This document shows, piece after piece, positions 1 through 13,289 of a stretch of DNA of 64,000 bases. Where the stretch lies: the NCBI GenBank assembly GCA_020205615.1, contig CM035166.1:94747065-94811064 (forward strand). The letters run 5' to 3'. Below the pieces are notes generated by a model, which saw nothing but the letters and a program-made list of their open reading frames with translations, was not told where the DNA came from and did no database searches. The translations under genes were made by a program, and so were the position numbers. How positions within the stretch are numbered: the stretch's first letter is position 1; every line of letters begins with the position of its first letter. This DNA is from Panax quinquefolius (Eukaryota; Streptophyta; Magnoliopsida; Apiales; Araliaceae).

Positions 1-555
1 CACATCATCTTTGACGAAACAGACTTAGACAAAACAGTGCTCCAAGACACTACGATAAACAGTGAAGACACTACGAACGAAGTCATCAAGCTCAATACTA
101 CGATCGTAGTACCAGACAGCGAAATCGTTGAGCAAGGGAATGAGATCGTAGAGAGACATGTGCCAGACAATGAGCCTCCACATCAAGAAGAAGAAATAGA
201 TCTTGAGGATCTAAGACAAGAAGGCATAAGAACGGATGTTCCAATAGGAAGCAGATAGGCAAAAGATCACACTCAAGATCTAATCATTGGAGATCCAAAT
301 GCAAGAGTCAAAACAAGAGCTGCTACTCAAAATGAATGCTTCTATCTAAGCTTCATATCTCAAATAGAACCAAAGAAGATAGAGGATGTTATGGAAGATT
401 CTAGGTGGATAGAAGCGATGCAGGAAGAACTTAATCAGTTCGAGAGAAGCAAAGTTTGGAGATTGGTTCCAAGACCAAAGAACCATCCTATAATTGGAAC
501 CAAGTGGGTCTTCAGAAATAAGATGGATGAAGATGGGGTGATAACCGGGGAATAA
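1..555 (+). pseudogene. Ty1/copia pol fragment (spacer before RT and RT N-terminus)
   Basis: One frame runs from about position 1 to an ordinary stop near 555, with an in-frame TAG at 256-258 that probably replaces a Trp codon. The downstream part reads as the start of a copia reverse transcriptase: a W..AM..EL..F block followed by IIGTKWVFRNKMDEDG (about 408-540). This block precedes the catalytic palm in plant copia polyproteins. The fragment is cut at the left window edge, and coherent coding is lost just after GVITGE. It is a dead copy; its family cannot be named from this piece. Confidence 0.85.
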
Positions 556-1310
556 GGCGGTACCCTAGTAGGCATCACTATGATGAGACTTTGCACCCGC
601 TGCTCTTAGAATATTCCTTGAACATGAAGCAAAGTTGACTATGATGAGACATTTGCATCAATCCATCTCTTTCTAATTATGTTTTTAGATTAGACAAAGC
701 CTTTATATGGTCTTAAACAAGCTAACTTTCTTATTGAAAATGCCATTAGAATATTCCTTGCCTTTCTTGAAAAGTTATGCAAGAGATTCTCAAGCTCACA
801 TGAAGTTCAAAGTTTTTTCGGATGGATGTCGAATCACCTTCTCCCAGTGCATTCTTGAATGATAGTGAACTTCAGAATAATGAAGTCTATTTAGTTTGTC
901 CTAAAGAAGCGGTACCTCCTCATTTCATCAATCCATCTCTTTCTAATTATGTTTTCCCGGTTTAGATTAGACACAAGCCTTATATCCTATATATGGTCTT
1001 AAATTCAAATCCATACCTATTCATCGAGCACCTAGAGCATGGTATATAGAAACATCACGATTAACTTTCTTATTGAAAATGGATTTATTATATGAGGAAA
1101 CTTGTAAAACATGAGTAGGTACCACATTATTTCTTATCAAAGCATAAAGATAAGGTCTATTAGTTCAATTTATGTTGATGATATTATCTTAAGAGTTCTC
1201 TCCTCTCAAAATTCATTGAGCCAAGCTTGATGAAAAGTTATCAATAGAAGAGATTCTCAATCAATTTAGAAGCTTATCGAGAAAAAGTTCGAAAATGAAA
1301 GTGATGGGTG
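556..1310 (+). mobile_element. Scrambled copia reverse-transcriptase remnants
   Basis: Short stretches still read as copia RT but in several frames and with repeated pieces. They are a RLDKA..YGLKQ-like block near 688-722, a second degraded copy near 963-1005, PRAWYIETS near 1030-1058, and the catalytic motif YVDDIIL at 1171-1191. The phrase beginning atcaatccatctctttctaa occurs near 657 and again near 929, and the words around ttagaatattccttg and gaaaagttat also recur. So the stretch is locally duplicated and rearranged. It has no coding capacity. Confidence 0.65.
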
Positions 1311-2580
1311 GTGAACTTTGAACTTTACTAATTCTATAATTTTAATTATTTCAAGTAATGAATATATATCTTATTACATCATTTAGCCCTAATCCTTAGA
1401 TGGAATAGACTTCCATAAAGGTCTCAAGAAGATGCATCACAAGAAATCACCCTTGCAATTACTACTAATTAACCTAAAGAGGGAAGACAAAGAACCTGCT
1501 GTCTGTGAAAAGGAACCGGTGAGGGGAGACACCAAAAGATCGATGATAGTAGAGATACTCCTGCTATAATTTAGTTAGAACTATCCAACTATCTCAAGAC
1601 TTTCAAAATGGATTCCCGGGAAATTCATTATAGATTATCACCGTCGAAACTCCACAAAGGCCGATTTGTCGCCCATGTTTGAGAAAGTAATCAAAGAACT
1701 AGGCGAGAGTTTTCATCAAAGAAATGCTTCAAAGCATAAAAGGCGGGGGGACGACATTATTATGTTTCTGTTCAACCATTAGAATAATGTAACAATCCAA
1801 ATAAAATTCTTCTCTAGAAATTTTAGGAAATAAAATTTGATGTTTTATATCAATCCTTCAAAGCATATATGTACAAGAACTTAGTGATAGCATTTTCAAT
1901 GAAATGCAAAAGCTAAAGCTAGGCGGGATCTTATTTATTTTCTCGATTGAATAAACCCATGATCCATTGGGCGAAATAGATTTCATTTTATCTTATTTAT
2001 TTTACTCGAACAAGTGAATAATAAGAAGTTCCAAGTCGGAAGGACTTAAAGAGTTCTAAGTAAATCGCATAAAGAAAGAATCTGTGAGATTCGTAAAGTA
2101 AAAAAGACATCCTTAGTGGATTTCTACTCAAGGAGTAGAAGATGGACTAGGAGCTAATCCATTATTCATTCAAGTATCCAACTTTTTTGTAAGATTATTA
2201 AAATTGTCTTAAAATAACCCCTCTCGTATTCCATTCAGTATTTTCTTTTATATAATCTTTTCAAATATTACTCCTATAAAAAGATTATGATTAATCATTT
2301 AATTTTCGAGTAACTATAATAATATTTCTAAAGTAGATTAATTCAATTGGTTTTGGAACCGAAAACTGCATTAAATGAAACTGCACCACAATCCTGGCAA
2401 TCACAAGCAGCTATGCGCAGCTTAATTTGTCAAAGCGCACTAAGCGAAAATCGTTTGTTGTTTGGGCTTCAAACCGCATTATGTTCGCCCCTATCAGCCT
2501 CCTCACCCTAAACTTCATCCCCGACAATATCCCTCTCCTCTTTTGAAGTTTCCCTTACAATTGTTACTCGTTGGCATTTA
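1311..2580. other. No gene recognised; probable retroelement debris
   Basis: No reading frame, RNA gene or clean repeat boundary could be supported here. The stretch lies between the copia pol remnants and the gypsy gag relic and is most likely decayed transposon sequence. Confidence 0.4.
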
Positions 2581-2582
2581 TG

Positions 2583-3543
2583 ATTGGGACACTCAAAAGA
2601 CTTGTGCCCTAACCCCTGGCACGTAAAGTACATCTCCTAGGTAGATTGAGAGTTGGGTGCAGCTACATCCTTCCCTTTGTCATGAAATGACCCGGCTAGG
2701 GTGTTACTAGCCCTAGAGGACGCCTGAGAAGTGGGAAAAGGTCTACTCTACGAGAAATTTCGGCCATTGGGCTAACCCGAGTAAGAATGGACTCTCCTAG
2801 CGATACCCTGTAACCTATAGTCACTATCTATAGTCGACTATAAAAGGTCATCTAAGGTAATGATGTCGTTGGTTAAGATGTGTGCATGATTGAACTTCAA
2901 GTCGTAACTCATTCTTAAACTTCAAAATGATCAATCTATCACTGTCACTGATCATACATCTTTGAGTCAACTCCCTAAATCTGCAAATGTAATCGACAAC
3001 AGATACTATTACCCTGACAAAAGTTGTCATACTGATCCATTAACCTATCAGTATGCCCTACGGGTAAATAATATTGTTTTAGGCGAGTTTTCATCTCCCC
3101 CAATGTGTGATGGGTGGCTCACCTAGGCGCTCTAAGTCTCTATTAATCCCTTATTAGAATAAACTGGCTAATTTCACCAATTTCATTTTGGCGAATCGCA
3201 CCTTCCTATCCTCAGACATCTCATACCAGTCAAAATATTTCTCCATACTAGACAACTAATCAAGGAATGCATTGGGATCAAATCTACCGTCAAACTCAGG
3301 TGCATCTATCTTGATTTTCCTATAGTCATCATCATAACGATCATGCTTAGGATGTTCATGGTCATTGTGTCTAACATGTGGATTTTCAACATGCTCATTC
3401 TCATCATTCTCCCGGATTTCCACTACAACATCTTTGTTCAATTCTATCATCATTCTCCCGACCAGGTTCCAACTATAACCACTAATTGGTTTTGAATTTC
3501 TTCTAAAGCAGCTTGGGTACGTATAGTATGAAAATGTAAGCAC
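2583..3543 (-). pseudogene. Ty3/gypsy gag relic
   Basis: Read on the minus strand, the conserved opening of plant gypsy Gag is clear near 3,310-3,170: IKIDAPEFDGRFDPNAFLD, an in-frame TAG at 3,256-3,258 where Trp is expected, then SSMEKYFDWYEM and RKVRFAKMKLV. Further along, RFRELTQRC and LRLEVQ (about 2,850-2,990) match the retrotransposon gag domain. A CCHC zinc knuckle lies near 2,583-2,630 as YFTCQGLGHKSFEC, with the first Cys changed to Tyr. Stops and frameshifts separate the blocks. The element continues upstream (higher coordinates) through a leader to a primer-binding site at 4,903-4,917. Confidence 0.85.
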
Positions 3544-3779
3544 AAAGCTGAGACAATCCAGAAATTTAATTTAAGCAAATTAAAATTACAACTCTAAGCT
3601 TATGCAATCGCAATCTCAAAAGCTCTTGATAATAATCAATAATATGCAACTTGAGGAATAATATGCAATTTTAAAAGAACAAATCCAAAACCAAATTACA
3701 AAAATTTTAGAACTAATGAACGAAGGAAATGCAAGTGATTTAATATTGAAAATCCGAATATTCAAAATGAAATATTTAT

Positions 3780-4508
3780 GGCAAAACTAATGATTTGACC
3801 GTCAAAGTTGTACGCGTTTCTTGAATTTTGAACTTTTAATTTTTCAAATTAAGATTACGAACTAATTTTTATTTTCAAATTGGGTCATTCCATTAAAAAA
3901 AGTTGACAGACGTTAATTTTTTGCCTACGTGGCGCTGACGTGGCAAAAAAAAATAAAAAATATTGCTTGTGGCAAAAAAAATCAAAAATGATTTTAAAAT
4001 AAAAAAAATAACATTTTAAAGTTTTAAAATAACAAAAACATAATAAAATAAAACAAAAAAATCTGTTTTTTTAAAAAAAAAATCTGTTTTTTTAAAAAAT
4101 CTATTTTAAAAAAAAATCTGTTTTTTTAAAATTTATTTTTTTAATATGTTTTAAAAAAATCTATTTTTAAAAATAACTGCTTTTTAAAAAATATGTTTTT
4201 AAAAAATCTGTTTTAAAAATTTTTTTAAAAAAATCTGCTTTTTAAAAAATTTGTATTTTTTTATTTTATTATGTTTTTGTTATTTTAAAACTTTAAAATG
4301 TTAATTTTTTATTTTAAAATCTATTTTGATTTTTTTTTTGCCACATAAGCAATATTTTTTATTTTTGTCCACGTCGGTATACGTAGACAAAATTAACGTC
4401 ATCAACTTTTTTAAAACTTGAATGACCCAATTTAAAATAAAAATTATTTCAATGACTTTATTTGAAAAATTAAAAGAAATCCATTCAAAGAAAAACGTCT
4501 TCAAATCA
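3780..4508. mobile_element. Foldback (long-TIR) non-autonomous DNA transposon
   Basis: The two halves are near-complementary over more than 200 bases. The word tgatttga and the phrases aattgggtcatt, ttaattttttg..tacgtgg and tattttattatgtttttgtt appear on the left and, as reverse complement, on the right, around an A/T-rich centre of aaaaatctgttttt units. The exact 12-base repeat tgaaatatttat flanks it (3,768-3,779 and 4,509-4,520), a plausible target-site duplication, although about 10 extra bases separate the left copy from the clear inverted repeat. There is no coding capacity. It lies in the leader of the minus-strand gypsy relic, so it inserted later. A Mutator-like origin is possible. 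Confidence 0.7.
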
Positions 4509-4902
4509 TGAAATATTTATTATTACCTTATGATCCTAACTGATCAGAAAGTATGAGACTGGAGTGAAAGTGTTAAGCTTAAAAGTTTAGGGCTATTTAT
4601 GCAAGAAACAAGGGTGAAAATATAAACTAATAAATTGTGGGGCAATATTTAAATGGAGAGCAAAAGTTTGGAGTACTAAAAGGTAATTTGTAAGATTTTT
4701 TTAATTTAAATTAGAAATGTTAGCGTTACCTCCTTATTTCCAAAAAAAACGTAGCAGCAGCAGCAATTTTTTTAATGAATAGTGAACCATGAACAACTCC
4801 GGTGATGAACAAAAACTCCGGCAATGAATTACTCCGATGAACAATAACTATTTTTTTTAACCCAAGAACTCCCAAAAATTAAGAAATTGATGGAGAAACC
4901 TT

Positions 4903-4917
4903 AAGCTATGATACCAA
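4903..4917 (-). other. LTR-retrotransposon primer-binding site
   Basis: On the minus strand the sequence reads ttggtatcatagctt, close to the tRNA-Met-type primer site ttggtatcagagc used by plant LTR elements. It lies upstream of the minus-strand gypsy gag relic in the right orientation, which suggests that the sequence from about 4,918 upward is that element's 5' LTR. Confidence 0.6.
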
Positions 4918-5640
4918 TATGATGTTGAACGAAAATTGATGAACAAATAATTAATTATAAGTGGTAAATCAATGAGGAAAATTTTTAAAAAAACTAGGGT
5001 GATCCAACCGCGGGAGAACTACTACCTATTGATCGCAACCAATAATTAGAATAATTTTAATATCAAAGTATATCCAATAATATGTTATGACTAACATATT
5101 TATAATAAAAGAAACTTTAATAATCCTAAGCCCATTAACAATTGAGTCTCTAAATAAGTAACTCAATACTGAACTAAACCAATAAATAACAAGTCCACGA
5201 ATTAAATAAATAAATAGTCATCGATAAATAAATAACTAAATAGCGAATCATCCACTTTACGACGAAGACGTCCCTATCACTATTGTACTTTTCTAAGTTA
5301 CAAAAGAGAGCTTAGCTTAATTATTGGGTAAAAAAGTTGATTGAATATACTTGCATGTTGACCAATATACGCATAAAGCTAACCTAAAATACTAAAATAT
5401 ACTCTAATGAAATACTCCTTCCATTCTAACTATAAAAGTAATGTGTATGTTCTAACTTGTTCTAATGACGCGTCTTTGTGATTCTGCCAACCAAGTGGTA
5501 GGACAATAATAAGTCTACTGACTAAAAGCAGGCAACTGTCACTTACCAAAACAAAGCAAATAAGATAAAAGAAAAAATAATATCAACAAAAATTCTCTTA
5601 ACATCGAAATCTCATTTCCAAGACTAATAGCAAACCGGAA
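4918..5640 (-). repeat. Putative LTR remnant next to the primer site; outer edge not found
   Basis: By position this should be the 5' LTR of the minus-strand gypsy relic. No second LTR copy is visible in the window, so its far edge and any target duplication cannot be placed. The sequence is AT-rich and has no reading frame of note. Confidence 0.3.
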
Positions 5641-6072
5641 TCATAATTGTCGACAAAATACTCCGTAAAGGACATTCCATGAAGACTGGCAATGTATCAG
5701 AATATATCTTATAAAAAGATCTTTTATGGCTCCCTTTACAGATGGCCGTGACATCCTTATTTCAGCAACAGTAAGAAGAGGTACTAACCAAAAAAAAAAG
5801 GATGAGGTGGAGGATAAAAAGCACGAATATTGTGAAAGAAAGATGAACTTCATAATTAAATAATTTATGATTTATGCAACACAATAGATTATTGAGCTTT
5901 TAGCCTAAGCATTACAAGATTTTGCAAACAAGTAAGCCAAACATTAAATGGAGATGTTCATATGCATTGGATTACTGTACAACCAATTCAAAGAGTAGAT
6001 CTTACAAAATTGGAGAAGGTCATGTTGTATTCTATTTTACTGCTAACCTCTAGAGACAATCCAAGAAGAAAC
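5641..6072 (-). other. 3' flank of SEC23, probable 3' UTR
   Basis: This stretch lies directly downstream of the expected SEC23 stop on the minus strand. A clear AATAAA polyadenylation signal was not found. Because of the apparent frameshift in the last exon, the sequenced frame would read on to a stop at about 5,988. Confidence 0.4.
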
Positions 6073-6215
6073 CTATTGAACTGCCAACCGTTGAAGATGA
6101 TCCAAGAATACCTCAAAGCTGACATCATCTGTAAAGATGATATCCCTCCAGGAACAGGAGGACCGTCAGAGTTGTATGTAGCAGAAGGATTCAATTTTGC
6201 CAGCAGAAAGCGAGC
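6073..6215 (-). other. SEC23: SEC23 terminal exon with 1-base frameshift
   Basis: The exon opens in frame with [18 protein letters not shown] and PPVPGG. Directly after, the expected family ending ([12 protein letters not shown], then HLQRLAVQ and a stop at 6,073-6,075) is present but in another frame. The exon is 143 bases long where 144 would keep the frame. The lesion falls in a G run (CCC on the plus strand near 6,153-6,156). As sequenced, the protein would end in an unrelated tail of about 50 residues. Confidence 0.85.
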
Positions 6216-9200
6216 CTGCACAATTTGAAGGATAAAGAATCTTTAGACAGAAATTTGATGAATTCTTGCTAAATTAGCCACTCCGTTGATGGCAAATACG
6301 GTATTTTTACCAATCAGAGAAAGACTGGAAAGTCCACATTACTTTCTTCCCCGAACCAAGAAAATAGCAAAAGTATAATATCTATACATATAGTTATATA
6401 CATATATGTGTGTGAGTGTGTATATATTTATTACAAGGATAAAATGAGACCAGATTGTAATTATTTAATAAACATGCAAAACAGTTGCAGTTCCAGGGTT
6501 CAAATTTCCTGTTTCTTTTTTCAGACTTTCCATTTGAAAACATGAAAGGAAAAGTGGCTCATTCATCTGGTAGAGGTCAGCTTTAGATTATAAATAAGAA
6601 AAGGTTGCTGGAAATATACAAGCTGAATTGGGCCCAGACCACTTGCCTGCCTTGACAAAACGTCTGATGGTTTGAAAAATGATGTTTTATGTGTTATACT
6701 CGAGACATAAGTTACTGAAATAAAACAGATGCACCTAAATTAACAACTCACTAGCCCATTCAACTTTATGCAGTTGTTTAGGTGAGATACCATAAGACCA
6801 CTTATGACATAATAGTTGCACCTAATTTACAGGAGTACAAGTCGGACATTTACTGAAAGACCAGCCATCCCTTGTTAGAGAAATGAGAGATAATGCAACT
6901 TTGCTTATTTGTATTTTTTTCATTTTTATTTCCCCTTTTAGTAGAATGTGATCTTGTTTGTTGCATAATATATAATACCATCTGTAGTAGGAATATAGAA
7001 CTACTGACCTGGGATCCATGCTGATCACAAACAACCAAACGTGGTACTGGAAATCTTTCCTTAATTATCGCATCAGCATCATCTTGAGGAGCTCGCAGCA
7101 ACTGGGCAAATGCCTGTGAGAACAGTGGTGTTGTACTGAGTTCAAGAGGATGTCTCAATGTCAATTAGCACACCTAAGTATTATTATTCAACTTATATTT
7201 TGACCCAATGAATCTGATGGTCTCAGCAACTTAAAGATGCAAGTTTATTCTGCCAGCATTTAGGAATTTCATTTTACCATCTGTTAAGCTATAATGTACT
7301 GTACGTTATCAGTTACTCCCAGCCATCAAAAAAGGATTACACAGAGTCACAGACCTCATATGCTTAAAAAAGAGCATTCTGCTTACTCCATCAGTTTGAA
7401 CATGCAACTTTTCATTCAAGATTACCTCATGTTCAGGCTGATTATGGTATCCAGCTTTTCGCCACTGAGCAATAGTAGATCCATGAAATACAACAATTGT
7501 GAAAAAAGAATCTAAAAGAAGGATCCTATCAACAGAAATGGCAGCCACATCAAGCAGAGCTGGTTCTGGGGGATTTTGAAAAGAGTAAGAGATTAACGAA
7601 GGTTGAATCATCACAACTGAATTAGCAACATTTTCCCGGTTCAAGATCATTCTAAAATATGCCGTCTCATCTGGGCTGTTGTTGAAAACCTGAACCCAAA
7701 GAAGGAGAAAATGATACCAGATTTTCTTTTGTTTGGAAAGTATAATGATAACCGTGTTGAAACTCAAGAAGATAAAAGTTGTACATTATCCATTATTTCG
7801 CAACCCACACATAGTAAATTAATATGGACTAGTTTATACCTGGACAAATTGAGATCGACGAAGATGGAATATGAACTGAGGAACTATTGAAAATCTAGGA
7901 GATAAGCTAAAAGAAGATGGACTGTCCTTCTGGTAATCCCCAAACCGAGAACAAATATGTATTAATGATTTATCAAGCCATCTTATAGGATCAAATTCAG
8001 CCTGCATATCAATTGTAACACCTGGTCAATAATAAGATGTATATATTTACGGCATAGAAGGCAATAAAAAGTTCAACACAGACGATGTCATGTAATAATA
8101 TGAAACTGAAAGCTTAAACAATTTCTGCTTACAATATACGTATACTTCACAACAATCTAATAAATAAGTGAATCCTTTGTACATAGACAATTTACTTTTA
8201 CATGCCCGTATTTTAAACTTGCATGTCGAAAACAAGTCCAACATTTGATACAACTGTCTCAAGGTTTACCATAATTTGAACACTGAAAACTTGACTCAAC
8301 GCGTCCAAGAAACTTAGCGTCCAATATAGATGAAATCAAATGTTGTCACATAACAAAAGTAAACAAGAGCAGCCCAGCTAGAATAACGAGGGAACTCAAG
8401 AGTAATTAATACATCTGTACTTGTATGCTTATATTCATTGCTTTTTGCATAGCATGGAAAATATGATTATACTAAACTTCAGATTTATGTAAGGAATATA
8501 TATTTATATATACATATACATATGCCATGTGTCCTCAACACGTTCTTGTCCTACTTATTTAATCTTAATCTTGTATCTTAAGTCATATTCATGTTCATGC
8601 ATCATAGTTCATGCCATTAGAACTCAAAAATGGAGCCCTGTGCCAGTATCAGAGCTAATATTGTTGGTAGGGATCATAATCTTAGTTTTGATGGCAAAAT
8701 ACTTAATGTTGCTACCAACATGTGTTCTTTATTAGTTCGGATTTGACATGTAGGGTTCACAACTTCACATAGCTTCAAGAGCTTATAAAGAATAGCTATC
8801 AAGCATGTGGACTCAAAGTTAATTAACTTGGATTGGAAAATTCACAATTAAGCTATGAAGAATGAAGAATAGTCTTTATTTAATAGCGTTTGACTATGAA
8901 TGACCCTATAGCATAAATTTGACAAACGAACACAAATTACACGTGTCATTTTCAGTAAATTTACCTTCGAAATGCTATAAATAGGCTAAATTTGCATAAT
9001 CTTGTAAGTAGTGCTTCTGTTTATAAGTAAAGTTATCATTAAAGGCTCCAAAAGTGGGGGAATATGGATAAGGTTTTCAAAATAAACATTCAAAATCATG
9101 AGGCCGGAGAAAATCCCCCTTTTTATTCCAGTTTATAGTAGAAAATAAGAAGAGTATTACAGGAAGAGTCGAGAAACTTTCTCCGAGTATCATTTGCTGT

Positions 9201-12200
9201 ATATTTGTGGAAGGTAAGAAAACCATCCTTATTGGTTGGTCCTAAGGATGTGTCAAGACTCATGAAAAGAAAGAAAAGTAAACCTCTTTAAATTGGCTTG
9301 TTCAATGACTAAATTATTGAGAAAGGAAGGACAGAGAGAAAGATGGAGGCGGCAATGGATCAAATAATACCATCAATTAAAAGAAAGAAAATATTAGTCA
9401 CAGAATTTCACACAAGATATGCTTCTACCAAATTTACACAAAACAAAAGCATCAAGAAGTTTTAAAAGAGAAGGCTGATACCTCAGTTTCCATTTTGAAA
9501 GAAACTTGGCGTGCAGTGACTACAGCAGCTGCTTCTTGGTCAAATCCAGCAATTAGATCCTATACAATATAGAACAAAAACTAATTGTTGTCAAAAAAGT
9601 GGCAACTAAACTCTAAAGAGCAAATTTATCAAGTAAGCCATAAAAGGCAGGGGAAGGAAGGAAGGCAGGCAACGTAGATGCACATCAAATGGAAATGACT
9701 AGAAGTTATAAACAATGAATTCAAACTTATTCATGTAATTTCAGAAACATTAAGCAAGGTAACCAAGCAATAACAATATCCACACAAAACAATTTCAAAC
9801 TCACATCAAACATCACAAATGTTTGATCCCATATGAAAGAGGATGAAACTGAAAGCTAAATACATCAGCATACTCCCAGTACAGATGTTATTTTTTTTAA
9901 TCAAGTATCCTATTTCAGATTTTTGAGGGTATCACATGATATACCTTGAAAACACAGATTGGCATGTGACATGAAAACTATAAGTTGATTAACTTGTTTA
10001 TCAAAAAAGAAGAAAAAGGTTATATCTCGACCCAGATTAGACAAGAAGCTTGCCTGTATGCTTCCAGGTCCAGTAACCCATCTTCTAGAAAGGGTTGTGG
10101 CACGAAGTCTCATTTGTCCACTACTATGTTGATAACTGTATCAAATATCTGTAGATGGTCAGAGAAGCTCTAAATTGCGAGCCAAAGAGACTACTAACTA
10201 ATTTTTAAATACAGAAGAGCTTAACAGTTCATACTAAGTTAAGAACTGGAAGTAAAATTGGTTGTTTGCTGATTGGGCAATAGCATCTGGGTTCTCCTTC
10301 TTCACAATCTCAAATATCAAACATAAAGATGTAGATTTGTCAAGGCCACACATCTTCCAAGCTGTAGTACTCCCCTGACTAATAACCGTTTCAGAGCACA
10401 GAGGACCTTTCTGCACAAAGTTCCAACTAGCAAACATCAGAATAAAGCGAACAGAAAAGACGGATCCTTGAAAAGCTTTGGACTGACCTTTTCAAGTGAT
10501 GCACAGGGACCAATAATGCCTTGAATTTTGATATCTTTTGAGCAGTTCACCTCAAATATACCACTGCATTTTTTGAAAGTAAAAACGAGAATTAGATGGA
10601 GCACATTCAATTAGCAATGATAAGAAACAAGTCAACAATCAGAGAATTTGAGGTTTCATGCAACAAGCCAAAGAACTTCATTTTAAAGAAATACAAGTTA
10701 ATTGCCAAGCAGACCAGCCTATACCCCTTTGCTTACATTGTAGCACCCCCTTCTAAATGGAATGTATACTTCTCATGAGAAGTGACACGTCTTGCTACTT
10801 TTGAGTAGATTTACATACATGTGGCTTAATCTGCATGACCATATTCTACTACTGACAATGGCGAGAAAGTTTACTTCTGTAACACTTTTTCCAACAGAAA
10901 TAATGAGGATGGTGCAGTATGATCAGGGAAAGGGATTAAACCCTCTGACTGCAGTGACTTAAAATAACTATGATGCTTAAAAAATTAATTTTTCAAAAAA
11001 TATACTCCCTCCGTCCCAGGATAAAAGTCCTGGTGAATTTTTCACGCATATTAAGAAGAGGAATTAAATGACAAAATTGTCCATAATAATGTCATTAAAT
11101 ATGGAGAGAGAATTAGAATAAGAAAATATGAGATAGATAAAGAAGAGTTTTATTAGAAAGGAAAAAGAAAATATGATTTGACTTCATTTTTAAATTAAAT
11201 AAATACACAATTATACTAGTCTATCGATTTATTGCAATATTAATTAAAAAAAACTTCTAAATTAAATGAAATAAAACTTGAATTTCAAAGCCAAAATATA
11301 TAAAGATTGAATGGAAAATGAAGGTAATCCAAAACAAAAAACCAAGCAAATTCATATGACTCTTATCATTGTTGTAAAAGGATCTAGGACCAATAAACAT
11401 CCGTTCAAAATCCCTGTAGATAATTATAATGTTTTCTTACTAGGATAATTATAATGTTTTCAGCCTACAAGACTTGCTATGAGAATAAGTGGGAAAATGA
11501 ACCTGGAATTCTTGACATCTCTAAAGGCCTTGTATGAGTCGAAAGAGAACTTGTCAACTTGTATTTTAGCATAGAAAAGTAAATATAAAATTTGAAACAA
11601 TAACATACACACTACAGAAACAAGATTTAACCAAAAGTTACAACTCTAAACAATAATAACCTTGCCATTTACTAAGCCATACTAGATAGAGAAACTAGTC
11701 TCTGGCAACATCTTACTTTGATGATAGACCTAGATCCAAGTCACCAGACTGGAAAACATGTTTCAGAGAGTCCTTGAAAACGGAATGGCCAAAGCTTTCA
11801 GCAAGCACAACTAGCCCTCCAGATCTTTCAACAGCTACTTTAAGTTCAGCAACCCCAACCTAGAAAGTAACAAAGAATCAGATTATAGAACACTACTTTA
11901 TTCATCAATATTGTAAGAAGGATGCAAAATTAGAGGAAACACAGCGTCCATCATTTAAACTTTAATTGTAAAAAATGTTAACAAACAGGATCAACCCAAA
12001 TTTATCCATAGAATAAACTAGTACGTAATTCAGCTCAATGGTCATTAGTCAACAAACACAGATAGGGTACGCCACATGGAACAGGATGCAGCTGATACAA
12101 CGCATATAGTTATCAAAATCGTACCTATGCAAAACGTAATATGACATGGAGGCAATTCGATAAGTTAAAGCAGGTGTATCCAAAGTGGCATAGTATCGCA

Positions 12201-13228
12201 CCTATTGGTACAGATATGATATGTATCTTACAATATGACAATTGCATATATCAATTTACAAAGCAGATATGCATCTTTCAGGTTAATGTTTGTAAAACTA
12301 AAATTCCTTGTCTTTTCATTGGTAAACAGGCCCAGAAATTCTTGGTATAACTAATATAGCCTTGAGCACTAAAAGTTTAAAATAGACCTGCGCAATAACA
12401 TCTAACTGAAAATAATTATAAACAAGATAATTCCCCAAGTGAATCTACTATAGCAATTTCTTTTGTGCCAAATGCTTCTTAAAGTTGTGGTTTCACAGCC
12501 TCCAGTTTAGGCTTCAAAAGCCTATAACACTACCTAACCGGTCAAAAGCTGATATGTGAATAACTTATCCAAAAAATTAATCTGTGCACTTTTAAAGGGT
12601 TAATATTCTAGATACTTTATCTTTAGAATGGAATGTAACCGTCAGAGAAAATAAATCTGTGACCTTAGAAATGAAATTTGAGATCTATTAGCAGCAGTTC
12701 AAATATTGGATCATGAACCATACACCTCTGTTCTTCAAGCAGGCTTAACATTTCCTGAAACAATTGAATTTAGAATTGATGTCCATGTTATCACATGTAT
12801 AAAAGGTTCTGCTCGTTTTATCAACATTATGATATTGATGTATCAGCGGTATGCAAAATGGAAGACATGGCAATATATTACCTGGTCAAGGGCACAAGCG
12901 AAAACATCAAGTACATGTCCTTGATGTATGAGCTGCTTTGAAAGTCCTTCATAAAATTTCACCGCTTTATGATAATAAGGAGCAGAATCTTTATCCAGGT
13001 CCTTGTGAGAACGTATAGGTTCAGACAAATTTCTCGATACAATCTGCGAAAATATTAAACAAGAACTCAGCCAAAGACTAACCAACAAATATATGAAATG
13101 TACTACGAGTTTCATGTTGAGAACCCAACAACATCTGCGTTTGGCATGAATGAGTTACAACCATTTTTTTACTTTTCCCTTTCAGTTGTTTTGCTTTTTG
13201 TTTCTCTCTTTTCCTTTGTTTTATCAAA

Positions 13229-13289
<61 letters not shown>

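Noticed and set aside
5962..6228. 88-codon plus-strand frame
   Set aside because: Antisense to the last SEC23 exon and its flank; no family resemblance.
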